Source of the DNA: Bog-793 sp963803025
GTDB taxonomy: Bacteria; Actinomycetota; Acidimicrobiia; Acidimicrobiales; Bog-793
NCBI GenBank assembly: GCA_963803025.1
Contig: CAWDKZ010000016.1
Location: 1 to 18,033, forward strand
Length of the DNA: 18,033 bases
Reading direction: 5' to 3'
Every line of letters begins with the position of its first letter. The first letter of the stretch is position 1. Shown piece after piece: positions 6,641-11,748 of the stretch. The translations under genes were made by a program, and so were the position numbers. The notes below the pieces were generated by a model that had not been told where the DNA came from, made no database searches, and saw nothing but the letters and a program-made list of their open reading frames with translations.

Positions 6641-7131
6641 CGCTGCGCTCGCTTCTCGAGCTGGACGATCCAGCGGGCGGCTTCGCTCGTCGTCAGCGTT
6701 CGCAGCTCACTGATCGGGCGCCCGGTGGCCTCGGCGTAGCACTCGCCCGAAACGGGAAGGCCACCGACTCGGGCCGACAGCTCGCGGATGCGGTCGTGCT
6801 GGCCGCGGGTGGCGAACGGGAAGGACGAGGCGGCGATCGAAGGTGGCTCCGCGGGTCGCGATGACTGGCGATGCGACACGCGCGATTGAGCGTCTTTGCT
6901 GCTCACCGTGTGAGCACCTTCGCCGAGCTGCCAGGTCCACGGCCCGGCCGCCGTCTTGCGCGCCTTCACGCCGAGCGCGGTCTTCGCTCGCTGAAGCGTC
7001 GCCTCGCTGATCCCGGCAGCGTGGGCCTGCCGCTTGACGTTCTCCGCTGACAGCGCGCCGCGGCCAAGGGTCTTGACCAGGAACGCGACGGCGAACTCGA
7101 TCGCGCTGGTCGGCATCGACGTGGCACTCAC
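6637..7131 (-). CDS. Winged-helix protein duplicating the C-terminal part of the adjacent ATPase
   Basis: Residues about 10-70 form a winged-helix-like domain: VKRQAHAAGISEATLQRAKT, then LGVKARKTAAGPWTWQL. The neighbouring ATPase has VKRQARAADISEKGSLRRAK and VRSRKLPGGPWVWEL at residues 303-363. Residues about 110-160 (QHDRIRELSARVGGL, EATGRPISELRTLTTSEA) again parallel the last 55 residues of the ATPase. The 164-residue protein is thus a version of the ATPase without its motor. Such tails also occur in phage annealing and DNA-binding proteins. The GTG start overlaps the ATPase stop by 4 bases (GTGA), so synthesis is coupled. It may bind the same DNA site or regulate or load the helicase; this is inference. 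Confidence 0.65.
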   Translation of the reverse strand: MSATSMPTSAIEFAVAFLVKTLGRGALSAENVKRQAHAAGISEATLQRAKTALGVKARKTAAGPWTWQLGEGAHTVSSKDAQSRVSHRQSSRPAEPPSIAASSFPFATRGQHDRIRELSARVGGLPVSGECYAEATGRPISELRTLTTSEAARWIVQLEKRAQR

Positions 7132-8756
7132 GACGTGCCCGCTCCCTGTCGGGCGACGAGTTCGTTGAACACGGCGCGGTGCTCATCGGGGGTGAGATCC
7201 GCTCGCGAACGAATCGCGCGCCCGGCCACCTGCGAGCACAGGGCGAGCGTTTCATCGTCGTCCAGCCCCGCGACGCGGATCGCCGTGCTCAGAGCACCAC
7301 GCTCGGCGACGGAGAGACGAGGCGTCCCAGGCCCGTTGAGCCTCACGCCAGCGCGTGAAGGCCGCCGCGCCCGCGGAGGTTTGGTGGCGAGTGCATCGAG
7401 GTCTTCAGCCTCCGGCGCGTCCGGCGCGTCCCACTCGGCGAGGTCGTCATCGGTGGGCGCGGGCTCACCGTCCGAGCAGGAAAGGTGTGCAGCATCTAAG
7501 AACCCCGCACCTTGCACATCTTGCACGCCTTCGGTGTTCTCTCGCGAGAAGCCTCCATCTATCTCTCTCTCTGACCAGGGAAGATGAGCAAGGGGAGCAA
7601 GGGGAGCAAGGTGAGCGTGCTCGGATTGCATCGCGCCTTCCGCTGAACGGTGCTCATCTTGGTCGCGCAGCTCCCACACCCACGGGCCGCCCGGCAGCTT
7701 GCGAGATCGAACTTTGAGCCGATCTTTCGCTCGTCTCAGTGATCCTTTTTCGGAGATGTCGGCGGCGCGCGCCTGCCGCTTTACAGCGGTCGCCTCGACC
7801 GGACCGGCAGCGAGCACCTCGCGCAAGAAGTCGGCGGCCTCGTCGACCTCGCTCCGCTCTTCGGCGCTGACCGGACCGGCAGCGAGCTCGTTCGCCGTGA
7901 CGGTCGTCGTGCCTTCCCAGCGCACCGCTACGGTGTCCCATTCACCCTCGGCTGGGATCAGCCGGTAGAGCCGCGACGGCGGGACGGCGGCGATGTTCGT
8001 CTTGGCTACGGCGAGCACACGGCGCCCCTGGTCCTCGGGGTCACGGCCGGCGACCCATTCGATGCGGGCCGCAGCGGTGAACGCCACGCTCCCCGTGCCG
8101 GCGTCGCGGGCGTCGAGGGCGCCACCCTTCCGGTGATGCCTCACGCCGATGACCGCGCACCGTTCGTGGCGGGCCATCGTCGAGAGTGGGAGCAGCATCG
8201 AACGGACGGCGGCGTCTCGGTGAGTATCGACCGCCGAGGCGACGAAGGCCGCCAGCGGGTCGATGACGACGAGATCGGCGCCACTGTCGTGGACGAGGTT
8301 CGCCAGCTCCGGCACGTCGGCCGGGAGAACCCACGACCGGGCGATGCGCGTCTCAGTGTCGACGACCGTCCCGTTGGCAATGACGACGCGGCCGAGGTCG
8401 GCGCCAGCGGCGAGCAGCCGCGGGACGATTGTGTCCGAGGGGTCGTCCTCGCCACTGAGGATCAGCACCGTCAGAGGCGCGGGCGGGCGGTAGCCATCGG
8501 GGAGGGGCGAGGCTGTAGAGAGCCGTGCCGCGAGGTCGATCGTCACCGACGACTTGCCATCGCCGGGGCGACCGCCAAGGAGCGCCAGGCGCCCAGCCGG
8601 TAGCCAGCCGGGCCACAGCCAAACGACGCGCGTCGGTTTGATCTCGCTCGCCCGTTTCGACCGCATGATCCGACAGGACGACGGCGCGCCGACAGTCTTG
8701 GTCTTTCCGGCGAGTCGGAGCTCGATGTCTCCGGCTTCAGAGCGACCGGCGCCCAT
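7128..8756 (-). CDS. RepA/DnaB-type AAA ATPase (replicative helicase-like) with C-terminal winged helix
   Basis: This is a RecA-fold hexameric helicase-like ATPase, expected to open DNA for replication of the element. In the 542-residue product Walker A is GGRPGDGKSS (about 61-70), followed by LILSGEDDPSD (98-108), Walker B ADLVVIDPLAAF (159-170) and a GVRHHRKGG sensor loop (203-211), the order of phage and plasmid RepA-like proteins. A winged helix follows (303-363), then a low-complexity linker with a LAPLAPLAH repeat, then a helical tail (about 482-537). I chose ATG 8756 because GGGAG lies 8 nt upstream (8765-8769). Longer starts exist at 8780, 8888 and 8915, the last two overlapping the excisionase gene. 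No primase domain is visible, so primer synthesis would come from the host or helper. Confidence 0.8.
   Translation of the reverse strand: MGAGRSEAGDIELRLAGKTKTVGAPSSCRIMRSKRASEIKPTRVVWLWPGWLPAGRLALLGGRPGDGKSSVTIDLAARLSTASPLPDGYRPPAPLTVLILSGEDDPSDTIVPRLLAAGADLGRVVIANGTVVDTETRIARSWVLPADVPELANLVHDSGADLVVIDPLAAFVASAVDTHRDAAVRSMLLPLSTMARHERCAVIGVRHHRKGGALDARDAGTGSVAFTAAARIEWVAGRDPEDQGRRVLAVAKTNIAAVPPSRLYRLIPAEGEWDTVAVRWEGTTTVTANELAAGPVSAEERSEVDEAADFLREVLAAGPVEATAVKRQARAADISEKGSLRRAKDRLKVRSRKLPGGPWVWELRDQDEHRSAEGAMQSEHAHLAPLAPLAHLPWSEREIDGGFSRENTEGVQDVQGAGFLDAAHLSCSDGEPAPTDDDLAEWDAPDAPEAEDLDALATKPPRARRPSRAGVRLNGPGTPRLSVAERGALSTAIRVAGLDDDETLALCSQVAGRAIRSRADLTPDEHRAVFNELVARQGAGTS
7586..7612 (+). repeat. 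Three tandem 9-bp units (GAGCAAGGG) inside the ATPase linker
   Basis: GAGCAAGGG occurs twice perfectly and once with a last-base change. On the coding strand it gives LAP-LAP-LAH. Whole-codon units keep the frame, so copy number changes would only alter linker length. An 11-base TC run at 7562-7572 lies next to it. Confidence 0.6.
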
Positions 8757-8764
8757 GTCACTAT

Positions 8765-8769
8765 CTCCC
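8765..8769 (-). promoter_or_regulatory. Ribosome binding site (GGGAG) that decides the ATPase start
   Basis: On the minus strand GGGAG is followed by 8 nt and ATG 8756. The in-frame starts further upstream lack an equally placed SD, so this site favours the shorter protein. Confidence 0.5.
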
Positions 8770-8838
8770 GGTCGCGTCATGCCCGGCACGCCTTTGCGTG
8801 GCTCTGAGCGGCCCTCAGGCCCCTCTCGATCGTCCCTT

Positions 8839-9069
8839 TCACCGCACGGCCTCTCGGCGCTGCGCTGCGAGGAAGGCTTCGCAGTCATCGGCCGCGATGA
8901 CGATTCGAGAGCCAATTTTGTAGTGGGGAAGCCTCCGCTCGAAGACGAGCCTCCGGACGTGACGCTCCGAGAGACCCATCAGCTCGGCGGCGGCGGGGAT
9001 ATTGAGTCGCTCGGGGTGTTGACGCGCTTCGCGGTTGGGCGATTCGGCGGTGGGACTTGGCTGGGCCAT
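8839..9069 (-). CDS. Excisionase-like (AlpA/MerR-type HTH) DNA-binding protein
   Basis: The 76-residue protein has one winged helix-turn-helix: RLNIPAAAELMGLSERHVRR, then LVFERRLPHYKIGSRIVI and ADDCEAFLAAQR (about 21-70). This is the layout of excisionase-family proteins, which bend DNA at the attachment site and often also regulate the operon. ATG 9069 has GAGGT about 8 nt upstream; the longer frame to 9168 adds a region without HTH character that overlaps the divergent promoter. It is the first gene of the leftward operon, upstream of the ATPase, and reads away from the integrase side. In PICI-type satellites an AlpA-like gene in this place activates int and excision. Confidence 0.75.
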   Translation of the reverse strand: MAQPSPTAESPNREARQHPERLNIPAAAELMGLSERHVRRLVFERRLPHYKIGSRIVIAADDCEAFLAAQRREAVR

Positions 9070-9143
9070 AAGGCACCTCAGGCCCGGTACCGAGATGGTG
9101 GTCGGTGGGCCAGTGAGGGCGAACCCGCAGCTTGGTTGACCTG

Positions 9144-9173
9144 AGAGTAGCATGGCCACGTGCAGCATGACAA
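9144..9173 (-). promoter_or_regulatory. Candidate promoter of the leftward xis-rep operon (TTGTCA-18-TACTCT)
   Basis: On the minus strand TTGTCA (9168-9173) and TACTCT (9144-9149) are 18 bp apart, a fair sigma-A-like pair. Transcription would start near 9135 and give a leader of about 65 nt before ATG 9069. The -10 overlaps the facing -10 at 9148-9153. Confidence 0.45.
9148..9153 (+). promoter_or_regulatory. Candidate -10 box (TAGCAT) for the rightward gene before int
   Basis: TAGCAT is followed by 6 nt and the GTG at 9160, with no SD, matching the leaderless pattern of other first genes in the window. It overlaps the -10 of the opposite operon. Confidence 0.4.
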
Positions 9174-9531
9174 GGATGTACTTACGGCCGTGTCAGTATC
9201 CGTGACGTTCGGGTGCGCTCAGTGCGTGCGGGCTGGCGTGGCGTTGCCTCCGGTGCTCGCTGTGGTCGGCGAGGGTCACCGCGATCCGGACTCGGGCCTG
9301 GCTGACTTCGATGCTGAGATCCTTGGCGGAACGCCCGCCGTGCTCATCCGCTCTGTCCGGCGCAACCGGCGCGAGGCGAAGATCGACAACTCGAACCTGA
9401 TACCGCTCGCGTTGCCGCTGGACCCTCACGGTCCCTACGCGCTGCCGAATATTCCCGACGCTGGCTTTTTCGAGACGGCGAGGTTTCTCGCGATCCGCCG
9501 TCTTCTACCTCGCGCGCGGCGATCGAGGTAG
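9160..9531 (+). CDS. Unknown protein upstream of int, 5' part of a probable frameshifted gene
   Basis: The 123-residue frame starts MQHDKDVLTAVSVSV and has protein-like composition with GC-rich third positions through ALPLDPHGPYALPNIPDAG. From about residue 104 it turns Arg-rich (RRLLPRARRSR) and stops, while frame 3 becomes the better frame and runs to 9725, overlapping int. The change falls at a run of five T's (9466-9470): one extra T would join the two into a protein of about 188 residues. The GTG start is supported by the TAGCAT box 6 nt before it. A CAQC pair lies near residue 20 and a CPRGH motif in the downstream part. I recognise no family. It sits in the same direction as int and probably shares its transcript. 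Confidence 0.45.
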   Translation: MQHDKDVLTAVSVSVTFGCAQCVRAGVALPPVLAVVGEGHRDPDSGLADFDAEILGGTPAVLIRSVRRNRREAKIDNSNLIPLALPLDPHGPYALPNIPDAGFFETARFLAIRRLLPRARRSR

Positions 9532-9725
9532 AACCGCTCAGGTGGCAGGACGCGCCAATCGCCAGGACGACGATCTTTCGCGCTCCGTTCGATGCGCTGA
9601 TAGAGGACTCTCTGCGAGTCATGGTTCAGTGCCCTCGGGGTCACCGCGTCCAGGTGACGCGTGGTCAGCTCGTCCGGCTCGCGGCACAGGCGACGGCATC
9701 GGGTGATGAGTCCCCAACGATCTAG
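9471..9725 (+). pseudogene. 3' part of the frameshifted gene, second frame
   Basis: Reading in frame 3 from the T-run gives RDGEVSRDPPSSTSRAAIEV, EPLRWQDAPIARTTIF, then MVQCPRGHRVQVTRGQLVRL and an ending SGDESPTI before the TAG at 9723-9725. There is no stop in this frame from 9420 onward. Its end overlaps the integrase start by 20 nt, a spacing typical of coupled genes, which supports it being a real coding segment. A separate small gene starting at ATG 9621 (34 residues) is the alternative to the frameshift explanation. Confidence 0.4.
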
Positions 9726-10860
9726 CGCGCGTCGCCACTTCGGCAACGCCCGCACGCTGCCCTCGGGTCGCTTCCAGGCCCGCTACTTCCGCGACGGCAA
9801 GCGCCGCGTCGCGCCCGTCACTTTCATGACGAAAGCTGACGCCCGCGCGTTCCTGTCAACCGTCGAGACCGACCTACGGCGTGGCTCGTGGATCGACCCG
9901 GACGCGGGCAAGCTCGCACTCGCGAAGCTCGCGACCGAATGGCTGGGAGCGAACCCCCGCAAGCGCGCGAGCAGCCGGGCCCGCGACCTCTCGATCCTCA
10001 ACTCGCACGTTCTCCCCGTTCTCGGAGCCCGCGCCATTGGTGGCGTCACCCGCCACGATGTGCAAGCCCTCGTCGATGGCTGGGCCGACCACCAGGCTCC
10101 CTCGACCGTGGGGCGTCAGTATTCGTGCCTGCGAGCGCTGTTCGCCTACGCGGAGGCGACCGACCGGCTGACGCGCTCCCCCTGTCGCGGGATCAGGCTG
10201 CCGCGTGGTCGCCTTGTCGAGCGACCGACTCTCGGCGCCGACGAGCTCGAACGGCTGGCCGACGTGCTCGGCGAAGATCAGGCGCCGATGATGTGGGCGG
10301 GCGCGGTGCTCGGACTCCGCTGGGCCGAGGTCGCAGGGCTGACCGTCGATCGACTCGACATGCTGGGCGGCAAGGTCGCCATCGCTCGCCAGCTCGCGCG
10401 CAACGGACAGCTCGAGCCGCCGAAGTCAGCGGCCGGCGTCCGTACCTTCGCCGTTCCGGCATGGCTGCTCGAAGACCTCGCCGCGCTTCTCAGTCGTCGA
10501 GGCTTGACCGCGGCCGATGGTGACGCGCTCGTGTTCGTCTCGCCAGACGGCGCACCGCTCGACTACACGAACTGGCGACGACGGACGTGGCTACCGGCGT
10601 GCAAAGCGGCCGGGCTCGCTGGGTTGCGCTTCCACGATCTGCGCTCGCTCGCGGCCACGGCACTCGTCGCCTCGGGTGCCGATATCAAGACCGCGCAGAC
10701 GCGACTCGGGCACTCGTCGTCACGAATGACGCTCGATCTCTACGCCAGAGCGACGGGCGAGGCTGACCGAACCGCGGCCGACGCGGTGGGGGCTTTTCTG
10801 CGACCTAAGGGCACGCAGAGGGCACGCCGAATCGGGGAGAAGGATAAGGCCGCTCGCTAG
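9706..10860 (+). CDS. int: Site-specific tyrosine recombinase (integrase)
   Basis: This enzyme integrates and excises the element at tRNA-Val. The 384-residue product has an N-terminal arm-binding region (1-60; GRFQARYFRDGKRR), a SAM-like core-binding domain (about 70-160) and the catalytic domain (about 175-375). The full active set is visible: R205 (GLRWAEVAGL), K240 (PPKSAAGVRTF), H310-x-x-R313 (FHDLRSLAAT), H336 (RLGHSS) and the nucleophile Y346 (LDLYARAT). I prefer ATG 9706 to GTG 9661, because the upstream 15 residues overlap the preceding coding frame. The gene ends 25 bp before the tRNA-Val repeat, the usual place for an integrase of a tRNA-targeted element, and its last codons contain two GGGCACG repeats that may be its own arm sites. 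Confidence 0.93.
   Translation: MSPQRSSARRHFGNARTLPSGRFQARYFRDGKRRVAPVTFMTKADARAFLSTVETDLRRGSWIDPDAGKLALAKLATEWLGANPRKRASSRARDLSILNSHVLPVLGARAIGGVTRHDVQALVDGWADHQAPSTVGRQYSCLRALFAYAEATDRLTRSPCRGIRLPRGRLVERPTLGADELERLADVLGEDQAPMMWAGAVLGLRWAEVAGLTVDRLDMLGGKVAIARQLARNGQLEPPKSAAGVRTFAVPAWLLEDLAALLSRRGLTAADGDALVFVSPDGAPLDYTNWRRRTWLPACKAAGLAGLRFHDLRSLAATALVASGADIKTAQTRLGHSSSRMTLDLYARATGEADRTAADAVGAFLRPKGTQRARRIGEKDKAAR
10809..10826 (+). repeat. Two phased GGGCACG repeats, candidate integrase arm sites (right)
   Basis: GGGCACG at 10809-10815 and 10820-10826, 11 bp apart, same direction as the three copies at 934-961. They lie inside the last codons of int, 60 bp from the core repeat. A second shared motif, TGACCTGCTC, lies at 10869-10878. 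Confidence 0.5.
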
Positions 10861-10885
10861 ACCGGCGCTGACCTGCTCTTATCCC

Positions 10886-10933
10886 GTGGGCGCTGGCGGA
10901 CTCGAACCGCCGACCTCAGCCGTGTGAAGGCTG
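10886..10933. repeat. Right attachment site: 48-bp direct repeat within tRNA-Val
   Basis: Identical to 781-828. It contains the complete anticodon arm CAGCC-TTCACAC-GGCTG (tRNA sense), a natural inverted repeat around 7 bases that resembles a tyrosine recombinase core with a 7-bp overlap. Integration here rebuilt the whole tRNA gene. Confidence 0.92.
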
Positions 10934-10960
10934 CGCTCTAACCAACTGAGCCAAGCGCCC
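10887..10960 (-). tRNA. tRNA-Val (anticodon CAC)
   Basis: On the minus strand the 74 bases fold as a tRNA: acceptor GGGCGCT pairs with AGCGCCC, D arm GCTCAGTTGGTTAGAGC, anticodon arm CAGCC-TTCACAC-GGCTG with U33 and anticodon CAC (reads GUG), variable loop AGGTC, T arm GGCGG-TTCGAGT-CCGCC, discriminator A at 10887. No CCA is encoded. It stays intact because the element carries the missing 3' half. Confidence 0.95.
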
Positions 10961-10969
10961 GGTTGACGA

Positions 10970-10975
10970 ATGGTA
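10970..10975 (-). promoter_or_regulatory. Candidate -10 box (TACCAT) of tRNA-Val
   Basis: On the minus strand TACCAT lies 9 nt before the tRNA 5' end. No convincing -35 is visible in the GC-rich sequence upstream. Confidence 0.35.
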
Positions 10976-11074
10976 CCCGCGCTCTCGGCCGCCGACGCCG
11001 GAGCGATGATCGGCTCTCCGCTGTTCCGAACCAGATCGGGCACACGGCATTCCCTCTCGCGGCACCACCGCAGC

Positions 11075-11080
11075 TACCCT
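11075..11080 (+). promoter_or_regulatory. Candidate -10 box (TACCCT) for the membrane-protein gene and operon
   Basis: TACCCT is followed by 7 nt and GTG 11088, with no SD, as expected for a leaderless actinobacterial message. Confidence 0.4.
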
Positions 11081-11087
11081 TTGCGGC

Positions 11088-11726
11088 GTGAGCGACGAAC
11101 GCCCCGGTGTTCCGATCGGACCCGTTGCCGGTGGCTTCCCCGGCGCGCAGGGGGCGGTCGAGAGCAGTGAACCGGCTGACCAGCGTCGTCGTCTCACGAC
11201 ATTGTCGCTCGGTTCGTGGATCCGCAAGCTCCCGGCCCGACAGGCTCTCAAGGGGGCAGCTTCGGGTAAGCCACCGCCCAGCGGCCTTGACGAGCGCGAG
11301 CACCGATTCAGCGTTGCCGCGACGGTTCTCGCGCTCGGCCTGGTGATCGCGGGGTACCTCGTCAACCGCCATTCCACGGTTGTGAAGGTCCGCGACGACG
11401 CGTCGACGTTGCTCATCGCCGGGCTGGTCCTGATTGTCATCATGCTCGCCGGCATCGTCTTCCGCCGCGGCTCGCTGGTCGGCATCGCGAGTTTCATGAT
11501 GGGCTTCGAGCTCGTCGCCGCCGAGGACATCTTTGGGGCCCTGTTCCTCGTCTTCGGGGGCTGGCTCCTCGTGCGGGGCATGCGTCGCCAACGCGCAGCG
11601 ATGGCCTCTGGCACGCAACCGACCCGCGCGGTGAAGGCATCTCAGACTCGAGCGGCGGGTCCCCCGAAGCCCTCGAAGCGGTACACGCCGCCCCACCGCA
11701 GCCGCACGGGAGCGCGCCGACGATGA
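11088..11726 (+). CDS. Multi-pass membrane protein of unknown function
   Basis: The 212-residue protein has a cytoplasmic-looking N-terminal third (1-72), then hydrophobic segments at about 74-93 (FSVAATVLALGLVIAGYLV), 107-125 (STLLIAGLVLIVIMLAGIV), 129-143 and 147-163 (FGALFLVFGGWLLVRGM), and a Lys/Arg/Pro-rich basic tail (165-212). Three or four passes are likely. I recognise no enzymatic motif; the basic tail resembles those of small actinobacterial membrane proteins next to tRNA or ribosomal genes. Its stop is 22 nt before the acyl reductase start, which has no promoter of its own that I can see, so it may head the lipid operon. Confidence 0.65.
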   Translation: MSDERPGVPIGPVAGGFPGAQGAVESSEPADQRRRLTTLSLGSWIRKLPARQALKGAASGKPPPSGLDEREHRFSVAATVLALGLVIAGYLVNRHSTVVKVRDDASTLLIAGLVLIVIMLAGIVFRRGSLVGIASFMMGFELVAAEDIFGALFLVFGGWLLVRGMRRQRAAMASGTQPTRAVKASQTRAAGPPKPSKRYTPPHRSRTGARRR

Positions 11727-11748
11727 TCGACCAATCGCTGGCGGCGTC

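Larger units (their letters stand above)
781..10933. mobile_element. Integrated element in tRNA-Val, satellite-like (about 10.1 kb)
   Basis: Identical 48-bp direct repeats (781-828 and 10886-10933) bound the region. The right copy lies in a complete tRNA-Val gene; the left copy is an orphan 3' half. A tyrosine recombinase gene ends 25 bp before the right repeat, an excisionase-like gene is inside, and the genes include helicase, terminase-small-subunit-like and tail-fibre-like proteins. This is the standard layout of a tRNA-targeted integrative element. Capsid, portal, large terminase, lysis, relaxase and FtsK/TraB-type transfer genes are absent, so it would need a helper to move between cells. 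Size and content (int, xis, rep, terS-like) match phage satellites of the PICI group best; a decayed prophage or AICE remnant is the alternative. The HNH cargo end is visibly less GC-rich than the chromosomal genes at the right. Confidence 0.85.

Noticed and set aside
7562..7572. TC dinucleotide run as a phase-variation tract in the ATPase gene
   Set aside because: Only five and a half units, in a low-complexity linker; too short to argue for switching.
8757..8915. Longer N-terminus of the ATPase
   Set aside because: The extra residues are charged and low-complexity, the longest form overlaps the excisionase gene, and the best-spaced SD belongs to ATG 8756.
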